Below, piece by piece: positions 24,586 to 36,125 of a stretch of DNA of 50,000 nucleotides. The notes under the pieces are model-generated. The model did no database searches. It had not been told where the DNA came from and worked only from the letters and a program-made list of their open reading frames with translations. The stretch is from contig JALSLH010000056.1 in NCBI GenBank assembly GCA_026988435.1, positions 1 to 50,000 of the forward strand. Reading direction: 5' to 3'. A program made the position numbers and the translations under genes. Within the stretch, counting starts at the first letter, position 1, and each line of letters opens with the position of its first letter. The DNA is from Methylophaga sp. (GTDB lineage Bacteria; Pseudomonadota; Gammaproteobacteria; Nitrosococcales; Methylophagaceae).

Positions 24586-26126
24586 TTACAGTGAACAAAC
24601 AAGCATTAACAAGTTTGTTAGCGGGCATGCTAGCCGATCCATCATTGCTAGATGATATTGAGATTGCAGGTCTTAGTTTAGATAGTAGAAAGATTCAAGC
24701 TGGGTTTTTGTTCTTATCACTGGCAGCGAAAGAAACACAGCGTTTAAATTATTTAAAACAGGCTATTCTAGCGGGTGTGGCAGTGGTGCTTTATGATCAG
24801 GCACAGGATTTAACATCGGATGAGATTTCCGCTTTAGCAAAAAGTAATATTGCGGCATATGCCGTTAGAGACTTGGCGGATAAAGCAGGTGAAATTGCAG
24901 CACGTTTTTATGGCCATCCTTCTTTGGCTTTGACCGTCATCGCCGTGACAGGCACCAATGGAAAAACATCGGTCAGCCAATTTATTGCACAAAGTTTAGA
25001 GTCATTAGGATTAGCTTGTGGTGTTGTAGGCACGTTAGGTGTAGGTCGGGTTCACGCATTAAATAGTACGGGAATGACAACACCCGATCCCATTACACTG
25101 CAAGGTGTATTGGCTGATTTTTGCCAACAAAATATTAAATATGCCGTTGTTGAAGCGTCATCTCATGCGTTGGCACAAGGCCGCTTAAATAGCATCACAA
25201 TTGATGTGGCTGTATTAACGAACCTAAGCCGCGACCATCTTGATTATCATAAAACGATGGATGATTATGCGGCTGCAAAAGCACGATTATTTAACTTTGC
25301 TAGTGTTAAGACAGCGATTATAAATAGTGCGGATGAATTTGGAAAAACGTTATTAACGTATTTATCGGCTAATGATGATGTCGATATTTTGACATACAAC
25401 AGTCAAGGCTCTAATGCCAGTTTTTATGCCGAAAAAAGCCAAACAACGCAACAAGGCGTGCAGTTTGATTTGGTAAGTGATAGTGGCTCTGCAAGAGTTA
25501 ATAGCTCACTGTTAGGTTATTTTAATATTGATAATTTATTAGCAACAATTGCCAGTTTACATGCCGTTAATATTCCATTTTCAGACATTATTAATGGTAT
25601 CGAACAGTGCCATGCGGTTAATGGCCGAATGCAGTCGTATGGCCAACAACAGCAAGCACAGCTTGTAGTCGATTTTGCTCATACTCCTGATGCGTTAACG
25701 CAAGCGCTGAAATCATTACGTGCACATGTACCGGCTAAAGGTCAGTTATGGTGTGTGTTCGGTTGTGGTGGTGATCGCGATGTTGGCAAACGCCCTGAAA
25801 TGGGACGTAATGCAGAACACTATGCCGATAGGGTTGTGATAACAGATGATAATCCGCGTAGTGAAAGTCCTGAAGCTATAGTTAATAATATTTTAGCGGG
25901 CATTTCAGCCCCAGAAAAAGTCTATATAGAACATGACCGCAAGAAGGCGATTGGCTATGCAGTTTCACATGCAACAGCGGATGATATTGTGCTTATTGCT
26001 GGCAAAGGTCATGAACGGTATCAGGAAATATCAGGTATTCAACAGCCGTTTAGTGATGCCGATGTTGTTATTGAAATGCTGGCCGCAAACGATAAACAGC
26101 CACACAACGCAAGAGTGGGGGCTTAA
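24582..26126 (+). CDS. murE: UDP-MurNAc-tripeptide synthetase MurE (meso-DAP type)
   Basis: The 514-residue Mur ligase adds the third amino acid of the stem peptide. The ATP loop is V-T-G-T-N-G-K-T-S. The carbamylated-lysine region and H-T-P-D-A-L are present, and the D-N-P-R-S-E motif marks the meso-diaminopimelate enzyme rather than the lysine one. The N-terminal domain has S-L-D-S-R-K. The gene starts in an ATGA overlap with ftsI and ends 3 bases before murF. Confidence 0.97.
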   Translation: MITVNKQALTSLLAGMLADPSLLDDIEIAGLSLDSRKIQAGFLFLSLAAKETQRLNYLKQAILAGVAVVLYDQAQDLTSDEISALAKSNIAAYAVRDLADKAGEIAARFYGHPSLALTVIAVTGTNGKTSVSQFIAQSLESLGLACGVVGTLGVGRVHALNSTGMTTPDPITLQGVLADFCQQNIKYAVVEASSHALAQGRLNSITIDVAVLTNLSRDHLDYHKTMDDYAAAKARLFNFASVKTAIINSADEFGKTLLTYLSANDDVDILTYNSQGSNASFYAEKSQTTQQGVQFDLVSDSGSARVNSSLLGYFNIDNLLATIASLHAVNIPFSDIINGIEQCHAVNGRMQSYGQQQQAQLVVDFAHTPDALTQALKSLRAHVPAKGQLWCVFGCGGDRDVGKRPEMGRNAEHYADRVVITDDNPRSESPEAIVNNILAGISAPEKVYIEHDRKKAIGYAVSHATADDIVLIAGKGHERYQEISGIQQPFSDADVVIEMLAANDKQPHNARVGA

Positions 26127-26129
26127 TAG

Positions 26130-27479
26130 ATGGCGATTCTTCTTTCAGAGATTGCAACATTATTAGGCTGTGAAATGCCAACAGGCGATTGTGAGCTAAC
26201 AGGCACGGCTATTGATAGTCGAAAAATTGAATCAGGCACTTTATTTGTAGCACTAAAAGGTGAACATGTTGATGGCCATAAGTATCTCGCTGCTGCTCGA
26301 AAAACAGGGGCTAGTGCCGCGTTGGTGTCTACATTACAAGAAGATGAAATAGCACAGTTAGTGGTCAATGACGTTATTAAAGCATTTGGACAAATAGCGA
26401 CATATTGGCGTGAGAAAAGCCATGCAAAAGTTATAGCTATCACCGGAAGCAACGGTAAAACAACCGTAAAAGAAATGGTCTCAGCCATAACAAAACAGTG
26501 TGGTGAAGTGATTGCAACACAAGGTAATCTAAATAATGAGCTGGGAGTTCCGCTCACCTTAACGCGAGTAAATGACACTACCGATTATGCTGTGATTGAA
26601 ATGGGCGCTAACCATCCCGGTGAAATAGCTCGTTTAGTGGCAATGGCAAAACCTGATGTAGCTGTTATCAATAATGTAGCGGCGGCACATATAGAAGGCT
26701 TTGGCAGTATTGAGGGTGTCGCCCGTGCTAAAGCAGAAATTTATGCGGGTTTAGATAAGCAAGCTGTTGCCGTGGTAAATAATGATATGCCGTTTGTATC
26801 TGCATGGGAAACAGCATTATCAGGCAAACATATAATTAGTTTTGCTATAGAAAATGATGCAGAAATCACTGCTCAAAACTTACAAGTCGATCCCGATGCT
26901 AGCCATTTTATGGTTCAGCTAGATGATGATTTTCACCATATTAACTTGCCATTGCCGGGCAGGCATAATGTAGCAAATGCGTTAGCTGCAATCAGTGTAA
27001 CTAAAGCCATAGATATTCCAGCGCAAGCAATGGTTAAAGGATTGTCATCAATGACTAGCGTGCCGCATCGATTACAACTTCGTGCGGGTATTAATGCATC
27101 ACATTTATTAGATGACAGCTATAACGCGAACCCGGGGTCATATCAAAAAGCACTACAAGCACTCACTGCTTTTCACAGTACACATTGGTTGGTATTGGGT
27201 GATTTTGCAGAGTTAGGAGCTAATAGTGAGCTTGTACATCACCAAATGGGGATTGATGCAAAAGAAGCGGGTATTTCTCGTCTTATGACGATAGGTGAAC
27301 AAAGCCAAAAAGCGAGTCAGGCCTATGGTGGCAGCGCACAACATTTTGAAAGTATTTCTGATTTACAAGCTACATTACAAAATGAATTAAAAGAAGGCGT
27401 GACCTGTTTGATTAAAGGCTCACGTTTTATGCAATTAGATAAGTTGGCTGATGCACTAGCCGTAGTGGGAGAGCACTAA
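26130..27479 (+). CDS. murF: UDP-MurNAc-pentapeptide synthetase MurF
   Basis: The 449-residue Mur ligase adds D-Ala-D-Ala to the UDP-MurNAc-tripeptide. It shows T-A-I-D-S-R-K, the ATP loop [29 protein letters not shown] and D-D-S-Y-N-A-N-P, all typical of MurF. Its dipeptide substrate is made by Ddl (34399). It shares one base with mraY. Confidence 0.97.
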   Translation: MAILLSEIATLLGCEMPTGDCELTGTAIDSRKIESGTLFVALKGEHVDGHKYLAAARKTGASAALVSTLQEDEIAQLVVNDVIKAFGQIATYWREKSHAKVIAITGSNGKTTVKEMVSAITKQCGEVIATQGNLNNELGVPLTLTRVNDTTDYAVIEMGANHPGEIARLVAMAKPDVAVINNVAAAHIEGFGSIEGVARAKAEIYAGLDKQAVAVVNNDMPFVSAWETALSGKHIISFAIENDAEITAQNLQVDPDASHFMVQLDDDFHHINLPLPGRHNVANALAAISVTKAIDIPAQAMVKGLSSMTSVPHRLQLRAGINASHLLDDSYNANPGSYQKALQALTAFHSTHWLVLGDFAELGANSELVHHQMGIDAKEAGISRLMTIGEQSQKASQAYGGSAQHFESISDLQATLQNELKEGVTCLIKGSRFMQLDKLADALAVVGEH

Positions 27480-28561
27480 TGTTACTAATGCTGAGTGAAT
27501 ATTTAAGCCAATTTCATAGCGGTTTTACTGTGTTTCAATATTTAACACTGCGATCAATTTTAGGTGTAATGACAGCTCTGGGTATAGCACTCATTGTTGG
27601 GCCAACGATGATCCGTCATCTTAGCTTTAAACAAATTGGCCAAGTGGTGCGTGATGATGGGCCGGAATCACACTTGAGTAAAGCGGGCACGCCAACAATG
27701 GGTGGCGCACTTATATTAGTCGCGATAGCAGTGAGCACATTACTGTGGGCAGACTTATCTAACAAATATATATGGGTAGTGTTAGTCGTCACATTAGGTT
27801 TTGGCATTATTGGTTTTGTTGATGATTACATTAAGTTAGTGCGACAAGATCCAAAAGGTTTATTAAGCCGATATAAATATTTTTGGCAGTCTGTTGTCGG
27901 TGCTGGTGCGGCAGTATTTTTATTTATGACGGTTAGCATGCCGTCAGAAACGCAGCTGATCATTCCATTTTTTAAGAATGTAGTCATACCTATGGGAGCT
28001 TGGTATATGTTGCTCACCTATCTAGTCATTGTGGGCACAAGCAATGCGGTAAATTTAACCGATGGCTTGGACGGTTTAGCGATTATGCCTACTGTTATGG
28101 TGGCCGCTGCTTTAGGTTTGTTTAGCTATCTTACGGGGCATGTAGAATTTGCTCGTTACCTATCGATTCCTTATATACCCGGTGCAGGTGAATTAACTAT
28201 CTTTTGCGCTGCAATGGTAGGGGCTGGGCTAGGGTTTTTATGGTTCAATACTTATCCCGCGCAAGTATTTATGGGCGATATCGGTGCCCTAGCATTAGGC
28301 GCGGCTTTGGGTACTGTTGCCGTGTTAGTGAGACAAGAACTTGTTCTATTAATTATGGGCGGTGTTTTTGTGATGGAGACGTTGTCGGTGGTTGTCCAAG
28401 TAGGCTCATACAAGCTACGAGGTAAACGCGTATTTCTAATGGCCCCTATTCATCATCATTATGAGTTAAAAGGCTGGCCAGAACCTCGCATTATTGTGCG
28501 GTTTTGGATTATTACAGTGTTCTTAGTGCTAGTAGGTCTAGCGAGTTTGAAAATCAGATGA
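27479..28561 (+). CDS. mraY: Phospho-MurNAc-pentapeptide translocase MraY
   Basis: The 360-residue protein with about ten membrane helices transfers phospho-MurNAc-pentapeptide to undecaprenyl phosphate, forming lipid I. Key motifs are G-T-P-T-M-G-G, the acidic [15 protein letters not shown] and the histidine-rich [12 protein letters not shown] loop. It begins on the last base of murF and overlaps murD by ATGA. Confidence 0.98.
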   Translation: MLLMLSEYLSQFHSGFTVFQYLTLRSILGVMTALGIALIVGPTMIRHLSFKQIGQVVRDDGPESHLSKAGTPTMGGALILVAIAVSTLLWADLSNKYIWVVLVVTLGFGIIGFVDDYIKLVRQDPKGLLSRYKYFWQSVVGAGAAVFLFMTVSMPSETQLIIPFFKNVVIPMGAWYMLLTYLVIVGTSNAVNLTDGLDGLAIMPTVMVAAALGLFSYLTGHVEFARYLSIPYIPGAGELTIFCAAMVGAGLGFLWFNTYPAQVFMGDIGALALGAALGTVAVLVRQELVLLIMGGVFVMETLSVVVQVGSYKLRGKRVFLMAPIHHHYELKGWPEPRIIVRFWIITVFLVLVGLASLKIR

Positions 28562-29901
28562 TCCCAATGGTAGCTAATATCCCACAAAAATCGATCGTCA
28601 TTGTTGGCTTAGGCCAAACAGGATTGTCGTGTGTGCGATTTTTAGCTGAAAAAGACTATGTGCTTGCGATTATGGATAGTCGTGAACAGCCACCTGCATT
28701 GTCTATCGTTCAACACGAACATCCAGAGATTTTGATAAAGACAGGTGGCTTTGACGCAAGCTGGTTGCAACAAGCTGACATGATTGTATTAAGCCCCGGA
28801 GTGGATCCACGTGATGCTGATATTGAAGCAGCAAAACAAAATGGTGTTGAAATTGTGGGTGATGTCGAGTTATTTGCACGTTACGCCAACGCACCTATCA
28901 TTGCAATCACAGGTTCAAACGGTAAAAGCACAGTAACAACACTGCTTGGTGAAATGGCACAACAAGCAGGAAAAAATATTAAAGTGGGTGGTAATTTAGG
29001 TACACCAACATTAGATTTAATTACAGAGCCAGCCCCTGCTTTTTATATAATAGAACTATCTAGCTTTCAACTAGAGACGGTAAGTACATTGAATGCCTTT
29101 GCTTCGGTTGTGCTCAATGTGAGCCCCGATCATATGGATCGCTATGACAGCGAACAAGATTACCAATATGCTAAAGCTAAGATTTTTAATGGCGATGGCG
29201 TGATGGTGCTTAATACTGATGATGCATTTGTAAGCCAATTATCACAACAAAATCGTAATCAAATTACATTTGGTATAAATGCTGATTTTAATGTTGTTAG
29301 CCATGATGGCAAACAATGGTTAGCAGAAAAAGGCCTACCATTAATAGAAATCGATAGTTTAAAAATCATCGGCAAGCATAATGTTGCCAATGCATTAGCT
29401 GCTTTAGCCTTGGGCAGTGCAATGGCATTGCCAATGTCAGCCATGTTAACAGCACTTCAACAGTATTCGGGCTTACCACACCGATGTCACTTAGTTGGCG
29501 AGAACGATGGGGTGCGTTGGTTTAATGATTCAAAAGCAACCAATATTGGAGCTTGCGTAGCAGCAATAGAAGGTCTTGCGGATACTGGCAATATTATTTT
29601 GATAGCTGGCGGTGAGGGAAAAGAGCAGGATTTCTCAGAGTTGACTGCAATATTGCAACAATCTGTACGAGCAGCCATTTTATTAGGACATGATGCAAAA
29701 TTGATAGAGGCATCATTGCCAAAAGAGCTAGAAGCGTATCGAGTTGAGTCATTGCAAGAAGCTGTACTGAAAGCGAAAGAGATAGCTCAAGCAGGTGACA
29801 ATGTATTGCTTTCGCCAGCGTGTGCCAGTTTTGATATGTTCAGTGGCTATGCACAACGCGGTGATGTGTTTGAAAGCCTAGTAAGGGAGCATTGTCTATG
29901 A
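28558..29901 (+). CDS. murD: UDP-MurNAc-alanine:D-glutamate ligase MurD
   Basis: The 447-residue protein begins M-I-P-M-V-A-N-I-P, followed by the nucleotide-binding [10 protein letters not shown]. The ATP loop [17 protein letters not shown] and L-P-H-R-C follow; the W-F-N-D-S-K-A-T-N block is MurD-specific. The ATG at 28558 forms ATGA with the mraY stop. An in-frame upstream start at 28504 would lie deep in mraY and add residues with no counterpart. The end overlaps ftsW by ATGA. Confidence 0.97.
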   Translation: MIPMVANIPQKSIVIVGLGQTGLSCVRFLAEKDYVLAIMDSREQPPALSIVQHEHPEILIKTGGFDASWLQQADMIVLSPGVDPRDADIEAAKQNGVEIVGDVELFARYANAPIIAITGSNGKSTVTTLLGEMAQQAGKNIKVGGNLGTPTLDLITEPAPAFYIIELSSFQLETVSTLNAFASVVLNVSPDHMDRYDSEQDYQYAKAKIFNGDGVMVLNTDDAFVSQLSQQNRNQITFGINADFNVVSHDGKQWLAEKGLPLIEIDSLKIIGKHNVANALAALALGSAMALPMSAMLTALQQYSGLPHRCHLVGENDGVRWFNDSKATNIGACVAAIEGLADTGNIILIAGGEGKEQDFSELTAILQQSVRAAILLGHDAKLIEASLPKELEAYRVESLQEAVLKAKEIAQAGDNVLLSPACASFDMFSGYAQRGDVFESLVREHCL

Positions 29902-31031
29902 TGTCACCCATTATAATAGATCGAAAATTACTGTTTGTGGTGACCAGTTTATTGGCATTAGGCCTTGTGATGGTCGGGTCAGCTTCAATAAGTACCGCTG
30001 CGAGCAAACTGGGTCAACCTTTTTATTACTTCAATCGACAATGTATTTTTGCCGTAATTGGAATTGGCTTTGCGTGGACTGCAGCTTCAGTTCGATTGTC
30101 ATTTTGGCAAAAAAATGCACCTTATTTATTGATGATGGGTATTGCCTTGTTGATTTTAGTATTAACGCCAATCGGCCGCGAAGTAAACGGCAGTAAACGT
30201 TGGTTGCCAGTAGGACCGATAAATGTGCAAGTAGCGGAATTGATTAAATTATTTTCTATTATTTATATTGCTGATTATTTGCAGCGACATCATGGTCAAT
30301 TACGTGGATCATTTTTCAAAGTAACGGGCCCACTATTTTTGTTAGGTGTAGCAGCGGTATTACTTTTACTACAACCTGATATGGGATCGGTGGTAGTCAT
30401 TTTATCTGTTGTACTAGCAATGATGTTTTTAGGTGGTGCACGTTTAGATGTATTTATCGCTTTAATGGCCATACTAGCAGGATTATTTACATTACTTGTC
30501 TGGTTAGCCCCATATCGATTACAACGGTTACAAACATTTATGGATCCATGGGCAGACCCATTTGGCAGTGGCTTTCAGCTAACGCAGGCATTAATTGCCT
30601 TTGGCCGAGGTGATTGGTTGGGTGTTGGCTTGGGAAGCAGTATGCAGAAATTATTCTATTTGCCCGAAGCACATACTGACTTTTTATATTCTATTGTTGC
30701 TGAAGAGTTAGGACTTATGGGGGCAATGAGCGTGTTGGTGTTATTTGCAGTGTTTATATGGCGAGCATTTGTTATTGGGCGCGCAGCAGAATTAGCCGGT
30801 CAGGTATTTGCGTCACAAATAGCTTATGGCATAGGGCTTTGGTTAGGTCTGCAAGCCTGCGTAAATATGGGCGTAAATATGGGTGCATTGCCAACTAAGG
30901 GATTAACCCTGCCATTAATGAGTTATGGCGGCAGCAGTTTAGTAATTGTATGCGTAGCGATTGCATTGTTATTCCGCGTTGATCTCGAAACACGTTATCC
31001 CGAAAAATCAGCAGTGAGGGTGAAACGATGA
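29898..31031 (+). CDS. ftsW: Septal peptidoglycan glycosyltransferase FtsW
   Basis: The 377-residue SEDS protein with about ten membrane helices polymerises lipid II at the septum with FtsI. SEDS hallmarks include N-G-S-K-R-W-L (positions near 85-91), Q-P-D-M-G-S, D-P-x-G-x-G-F-Q-L-T-Q-A and the late P-L-M-S-Y-G-G-S-S. The ATG at 29898 overlaps murD's stop and has GGGAG 8 bases upstream. It overlaps murG by ATGA. Confidence 0.97.
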   Translation: MMSPIIIDRKLLFVVTSLLALGLVMVGSASISTAASKLGQPFYYFNRQCIFAVIGIGFAWTAASVRLSFWQKNAPYLLMMGIALLILVLTPIGREVNGSKRWLPVGPINVQVAELIKLFSIIYIADYLQRHHGQLRGSFFKVTGPLFLLGVAAVLLLLQPDMGSVVVILSVVLAMMFLGGARLDVFIALMAILAGLFTLLVWLAPYRLQRLQTFMDPWADPFGSGFQLTQALIAFGRGDWLGVGLGSSMQKLFYLPEAHTDFLYSIVAEELGLMGAMSVLVLFAVFIWRAFVIGRAAELAGQVFASQIAYGIGLWLGLQACVNMGVNMGALPTKGLTLPLMSYGGSSLVIVCVAIALLFRVDLETRYPEKSAVRVKR

Positions 31032-32101
31032 CAACCCAAGCATTGATAATGGCAGGTGGTACAGGTGGACACGTGTTTCCAGCATTAGCTGTAGCGGCGG
31101 CTATGCAGAAACAAAATGTGAAGATCGCATGGATAGGTACGGAAAAAGGTATTGAGGCTAAATTGGTTCCTGAAGCGGGTCATCCCCTGCATTATATTCA
31201 TGTACAAGGTTTGCGTGGTAATGGCTTGTTAGGATGGCTATTGGCGCCGTTTAAACTCGTTAAAGCTGTCTTTGAAGCGATGCAAATTATTCGACGTATT
31301 CAACCTGATGTGGTGCTAGGTTTGGGAGGCTTTGCATCTGGGCCGGGTGGGCTTGCAGCTTGGTTATTGAGGAAACCTTTAGTTATTCATGAGCAAAATG
31401 CAATTCCCGGTTTAACTAATCGCTTGTTATCAAAATTGGCTAAGCGTGTTTTAGAAGGTTTTGATAATAGTTTTGTAAATATTAATGATGCCCATTGGGT
31501 AGGAAACCCTGTTAGAGAAAGTATTGAAACGTTACCTAGCCCAGAACAAAGATTTGAGGGGCGAAGCACGCCAATACGTCTATTAATTTTAGGCGGCAGC
31601 TTAGGTGCAAAAGCATTAAATGAACTTGTACCACAAGCAATAGCACTTTCAAAACAAGATATTGAAGTTAGACATCAATGTGGTAATCGCCATTTGACAG
31701 CGTGTAAATCAGCTTATCAACAAGCAGATGTTAACGCTGAGATAACAGCCTTTATTGATAATATGACCGCAGCATATGCATGGGCAGATTTAGTCATTTG
31801 CCGTGCAGGAGCATTGACGATTGCTGAACTTTCAGCAGCTGGCGTGGGCTCATTGTTAGTGCCTTATCCTTATGCGGTAGATGATCATCAAACACGTAAT
31901 GCCGCTGCATTAGTTGATGCGGGTGCGGCTTATTTGATGCCAGAGAATATATTAACAGCAGAAACATTGGCTGAGAAGATTAACCAATGCATGAGTGACC
32001 GAACGCAATTACTCAATATGGCGATTGCCGCGCGAACACAGGCAAAAATAGGAACAGCGGAAGAAATTTCATCTATTTGTTTGGAGTTAGCACATGGATA
32101 A
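31028..32101 (+). CDS. murG: Lipid II synthase MurG
   Basis: The 357-residue GT28 glycosyltransferase adds GlcNAc to lipid I on the inner face of the membrane. It has the [12 protein letters not shown] loop, [20 protein letters not shown] and the donor-binding [11 protein letters not shown] with [11 protein letters not shown]. It overlaps murC by 8 bases. Confidence 0.98.
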   Translation: MTTQALIMAGGTGGHVFPALAVAAAMQKQNVKIAWIGTEKGIEAKLVPEAGHPLHYIHVQGLRGNGLLGWLLAPFKLVKAVFEAMQIIRRIQPDVVLGLGGFASGPGGLAAWLLRKPLVIHEQNAIPGLTNRLLSKLAKRVLEGFDNSFVNINDAHWVGNPVRESIETLPSPEQRFEGRSTPIRLLILGGSLGAKALNELVPQAIALSKQDIEVRHQCGNRHLTACKSAYQQADVNAEITAFIDNMTAAYAWADLVICRAGALTIAELSAAGVGSLLVPYPYAVDDHQTRNAAALVDAGAAYLMPENILTAETLAEKINQCMSDRTQLLNMAIAARTQAKIGTAEEISSICLELAHG

Positions 32102-33515
32102 ATTGACATCAGCCATGCAAAGTCGCGTTAAGCATATCCACTTTATTGGTATTGGTGGTGTGGGCATGGGCGGTATCGCCGAAGTGTTATTGAACTTAGG
32201 CTATCAAATATCCGGCTCAGATTTAAAAGAAAATGCTTTGATCCAACATCTAAGAAAATTGGGTGCAACCGTGATGATTGGACATGATGCAAATCATCTG
32301 GCTGATACAGATGTGGTGGTGGTGACAACAGCCATTAATGCTGAAAACCCAGAACTACTAGCAGCCAGAGAGTTGCGTATTCCTGTAGTGCCACGAGCTG
32401 AAATGTTAGCGGAGCTGATGCGGTTTAGCTATGGTATTGCAGTAGCAGGAACGCATGGAAAAACCACTACAACTAGCTTGTTGGCAGCCTTATTAAGTGA
32501 AGGTGACTTAGATCCTACATTTGTTATTGGCGGTCGATTAAATAGTGCGGGCAGTAATGCTCGATTAGGCAGTGGTCAATATCTTGTTGCCGAAGCCGAT
32601 GAGAGTGATGCATCATTTTTATACTTACAGCCCGTGATCGCCGTGGTGACCAATATTGATGAAGATCATATGGCCACTTATGAAGGCGACTTTAATAAAT
32701 TAAAAGCCACATTTGTGGAGTTTTTACATCATTTACCTTTTTACGGCATGGCGGTAATGTGTATTGATGATCCAGTGATTAATGAGATCTTGGACGAGGT
32801 TACGCGTCCAGTTCTAACATATGGTAAAGATGATAATGCGGATTTCCAATTAATAGATTTGCAGCAAACAGAGGGTGTTAGCCACTTTAAGATATGTGAT
32901 AAAGCTAATGATGAAAACTTTGAAATTACGCTTAATATGCCGGGCGAGCATAATGCACTAAATGCGACTGCAGCATTAGCTATAGCAAGAAATTTAGGTG
33001 TATCGATTGAAGCTTGCCAGCGCGCATTAAACAATTTTGCAGGCATTGGTCGTCGCTTTAACATTATGGGTGACATAGCGATTGATGCAGGAAAAGTATT
33101 ATTAATTGACGATTATGGTCATCATCCTACCGAGCTTGAAGCCACTATTGCTGCGACTAGAGCAAGCTGGGCTGGTCGACGTTTAGTGCTCGTATTTCAG
33201 CCACATCGTTACAGTCGAACGCGAGATTTATTTGAGGACTTCGCACAGATATTGTCTACGGTTGACGTATTAGTGATGTTAGAAGTGTATCCAGCAGGTG
33301 AGACCTTAATTGCTGGAGCTGACAGCAAAAGCTTATGTCGAGCAATTCGTTTACGAGGTCAAGTTGAACCTGTTTTCGCTGAAAGTGAACAGGCACTCTA
33401 TAAAATTTTGCCGGGTTTATTAAGTGACAATGATGTGTTGCTGACGTTAGGTGCGGGTGATATCGGTAGCATGGCGCGCCAACTAGAAGTGCAGTTGGGA
33501 GGGCAAAAATCATGA
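32094..33515 (+). CDS. murC: UDP-MurNAc:L-alanine ligase MurC
   Basis: The 473-residue Mur ligase adds L-alanine to UDP-MurNAc. Motifs are [16 protein letters not shown], the ATP loop [19 protein letters not shown] and D-D-Y-G-H-H-P-T-E. The [10 protein letters not shown] block is MurC-typical. It begins 8 bases inside murG and overlaps murB by four. Confidence 0.98.
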   Translation: MDKLTSAMQSRVKHIHFIGIGGVGMGGIAEVLLNLGYQISGSDLKENALIQHLRKLGATVMIGHDANHLADTDVVVVTTAINAENPELLAARELRIPVVPRAEMLAELMRFSYGIAVAGTHGKTTTTSLLAALLSEGDLDPTFVIGGRLNSAGSNARLGSGQYLVAEADESDASFLYLQPVIAVVTNIDEDHMATYEGDFNKLKATFVEFLHHLPFYGMAVMCIDDPVINEILDEVTRPVLTYGKDDNADFQLIDLQQTEGVSHFKICDKANDENFEITLNMPGEHNALNATAALAIARNLGVSIEACQRALNNFAGIGRRFNIMGDIAIDAGKVLLIDDYGHHPTELEATIAATRASWAGRRLVLVFQPHRYSRTRDLFEDFAQILSTVDVLVMLEVYPAGETLIAGADSKSLCRAIRLRGQVEPVFAESEQALYKILPGLLSDNDVLLTLGAGDIGSMARQLEVQLGGQKS

Positions 33516-34402
33516 TTGCATTATTCGAACAACTGCAAGGTGAATTACGGATTAACGAACCACTAGCTAAACATACTTCATGGCGTGTAGGTGGAATTGC
33601 GCAACAATTCTATCGTCCAGCAAACGCACAAGATTTGGCCGTATTCTTGTCACAACTTGCTGAGGGGGAGCCAGTACTTTGGTTAGGACTAGGTAGTAAC
33701 TTATTAGTTCGTGATGGTGGTTTTGCAGGTACGGTCATTGCGACAGCCGGTGTATTGAACGCACTAGAAATAGAGGGGAATAAACTCAATGCTGAAGTGG
33801 GTGTGTATTGTGCAAAATTAGCTAAGCAAGCCGCTCGTGCAGGATTGAAAGGTGCCTCGTTTTTAGCAGGAATTCCCGGCACATTAGGCGGTGCATTAGC
33901 AATGAATGCCGGTGCACATGATGGTGAAACATGGCCACTGGTTTCATCAGTAACTACGGTAGATCGTCAAGGTGTATTACGCCAACGTGGGCCAGAAGAT
34001 TTTACTGTGTCATACCGTCATGTAGATATTCCCGAAGGTGAATGGTTTGTTTCAGCTGAGTTGAGTTTAGAAGAGGGTAATGCTGAAGTTGAAGCCGCAG
34101 ATATTAAAGCATTATTAAAACGACGTAATATTACACAGCCTACTAATCAACCTTGTGCAGGCTCTGTTTTTCGTAACCCAGAAAATGATTTCTCAGGGCG
34201 ATTAATCGAAGAAATGGGCTTGAAAGGTTTGACGATTGGTGGTGCAAGCGTATCTGAAAAACATGCCAATTTTATTGTTAATGACGGCACAGCAACCGCC
34301 GCTGATATTGAAGCATTGATATTTCTATTACAGCAGAAAATTGAGCAACAATATGGTGTGAGATTACAACCTGAAGTACATATTGTGGGTGAAGCAGCAT
34401 GA
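33512..34402 (+). CDS. murB: UDP-N-acetylenolpyruvoylglucosamine reductase MurB
   Basis: The 296-residue FAD enzyme reduces enolpyruvyl-UDP-GlcNAc to UDP-MurNAc. It has the [11 protein letters not shown] start, L-G[11 protein letters not shown] and [24 protein letters not shown] contains the catalytic serine, and H-A-N-F-I-V-N lies near the end. This is type II length. Its place between murC and ddl is common outside the enterics. Both ends overlap neighbours by ATGA. Confidence 0.98.
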   Translation: MIALFEQLQGELRINEPLAKHTSWRVGGIAQQFYRPANAQDLAVFLSQLAEGEPVLWLGLGSNLLVRDGGFAGTVIATAGVLNALEIEGNKLNAEVGVYCAKLAKQAARAGLKGASFLAGIPGTLGGALAMNAGAHDGETWPLVSSVTTVDRQGVLRQRGPEDFTVSYRHVDIPEGEWFVSAELSLEEGNAEVEAADIKALLKRRNITQPTNQPCAGSVFRNPENDFSGRLIEEMGLKGLTIGGASVSEKHANFIVNDGTATAADIEALIFLLQQKIEQQYGVRLQPEVHIVGEAA

Positions 34403-35340
34403 TTTCTCGCACTGTATTGGCAGCAAAAGAGTTTGGCAAAGTAGCTGTTCTTATGGGCGGACAATCTGCCGAGCGTGAAATCTCGCTCACTAGCGGAACA
34501 GCGGTATTAGAAGCATTGTTATCGCAAGATATTGATGCATATAGAGTAGACACAGCGAATGATGTGAGTAGCCAACTACAAAATGGGCGGTTTGATAGAG
34601 CATTTATTGTTTTGCATGGTCGTGGTGGTGAAGACGGTGAAATTCAAGGCGTTTTATCTTCACTTGCTATTCCTTATACCGGCAGCGATATGACCGGCGC
34701 AGTGTTATCAATGAATAAAATGATTAGCAAACAAATTTGGCTGCAACAAAGTTTACCGACAGCACAGTTTGAACAAGTTACAGTAGATACCGACGCTGAA
34801 ATATTGGCATCACGATTAGGTTTGCCACTCTTTATTAAGCCTGTTAATGAAGGCTCTAGTATCGGTATGAGCAAAGTGAATTCAGCTTCTGAACTATCAC
34901 AAGCAATAGCACTAGCGACAGAATATGATGCAGAGGTGATAGCGGAACAATGGATTGATGGTGAAGAATATACCGTAGCGATATTAAAAGACACGGCTTT
35001 ACCTACTATTCAACTTAAAACACCAAATGAGTTTTATGATTTTGAAGCAAAATACCAATCTGAAACGACTGAGTATTTATGCCCTTGCGGTTTGAGTGAA
35101 AAAGATGAATTGCATTGTCAACAAATTGCATTGGATGCTTTTAATGCTTTACGAATGAATGGTTGGGGACGCGTTGATTTTATGCGAGATAAATTAGGCC
35201 AATTTTACTTATTAGAAGCCAACAGTATTCCTGGAATGACCGATCATAGCTTAGTCCCCATGGCTGCGAAAGAAGCCGGTTTATCATTTACTGATTTAGT
35301 TTGGCAGATCTTGGAAACAAGTATGGAGGGCACACGTTGA
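34399..35340 (+). CDS. ddl: D-alanine--D-alanine ligase
   Basis: The 313-residue ATP-grasp enzyme makes D-Ala-D-Ala for MurF. It shows L-M-G-G-Q-S-A-E-R-E-I-S-L, L-H-G-R-G-G-E-D-G-E-I-Q-G, I-K-P-V-N-E-G-S-S-I-G-M and E-A-N-S-I-P-G-M-T-D-H-S-L. The Y-T-G-S position after S-I-P fits the DdlB type that makes D-Ala-D-Ala. It shares one base with ftsQ. Confidence 0.97.
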   Translation: MISRTVLAAKEFGKVAVLMGGQSAEREISLTSGTAVLEALLSQDIDAYRVDTANDVSSQLQNGRFDRAFIVLHGRGGEDGEIQGVLSSLAIPYTGSDMTGAVLSMNKMISKQIWLQQSLPTAQFEQVTVDTDAEILASRLGLPLFIKPVNEGSSIGMSKVNSASELSQAIALATEYDAEVIAEQWIDGEEYTVAILKDTALPTIQLKTPNEFYDFEAKYQSETTEYLCPCGLSEKDELHCQQIALDAFNALRMNGWGRVDFMRDKLGQFYLLEANSIPGMTDHSLVPMAAKEAGLSFTDLVWQILETSMEGTR

Positions 35341-36125
35341 TGGCTAGAAAATCAAAACGAGGAGCAAGCCGTAAGCAAGCGCGTAAACCTATGCCGACGA
35401 TTACTATTCCGTGGAGCAAATTGATGCAACACGCGGCAGGTATTTTGTCGGTGCTTGCTGTGATAGCTGTCGGTGGTTACATCTATCAAAACTCTGCGCT
35501 GCCTATATTACATGTCACCGTTGAAGGTGACTTTATTCATGTTGATAAAGCGTCATTGGTGAAAGCGGTTACGCCTTTTGCAACAGGTAGTTTTGTCAGT
35601 GTAGATGTGGCCAGTTTACGTGAAGCAGGTGAGAAACTGCCATGGGTTAAGCAAATTCAAGTTAGACGTGTTTGGCCAGACAGCTTGCACTTGATAGTTG
35701 AAGAGCAAGTGGCTGTAGCGCGGTGGAAAGACAAATGGTTGGTAAACAATAAAGGGCAAACTTTTTTGACGACAAAAACTGATATCCCAAGTGATTTAGC
35801 TGTACTTGAAGGCCCACAGAACAGTCATGAAATAGTCGTACAACGATACCAAGTCATGGCAAATGAATTGGCAAGACAGGGTTTAGTTATAAAGCATCTG
35901 GAAATGGACCAACGTCGTGCGTGGAAGATGACACTGAGCAATGGAATTAAAGTGGTACTAGGACGAGCTAATAGTGAAAAACGATTTACACGATTTATAC
36001 GTGTTTATCAAAATGAATTACAAAAATATAAAGCACAAATTGCAGTGATGGATATGCGTTACACCAATGGCTTAGCGGTGATATGGAAGCAAGGACAAAA
36101 ACCAAATTTTAGTGGAACAGTTTAA
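35340..36125 (+). CDS. ftsQ: Cell division protein FtsQ
   Basis: The 261-residue protein has a basic cytoplasmic N-terminus (R-K-S-K-R-G-A-S-R-K-Q-A-R-K), one membrane helix (about 32-50) and a periplasmic POTRA domain (L-H-V-T-V-E-G-D-F). The FtsQ domain follows with L-P-W-V-K-Q-I-Q-V-R-R-V-W-P-D-S-L. FtsQ holds FtsB and FtsL in the divisome. The ATG at 35340 overlaps the ddl stop and has GGAGG upstream. An upstream in-frame start at 35301 would add 13 residues with no family match. Confidence 0.96.
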   Translation: MARKSKRGASRKQARKPMPTITIPWSKLMQHAAGILSVLAVIAVGGYIYQNSALPILHVTVEGDFIHVDKASLVKAVTPFATGSFVSVDVASLREAGEKLPWVKQIQVRRVWPDSLHLIVEEQVAVARWKDKWLVNNKGQTFLTTKTDIPSDLAVLEGPQNSHEIVVQRYQVMANELARQGLVIKHLEMDQRRAWKMTLSNGIKVVLGRANSEKRFTRFIRVYQNELQKYKAQIAVMDMRYTNGLAVIWKQGQKPNFSGTV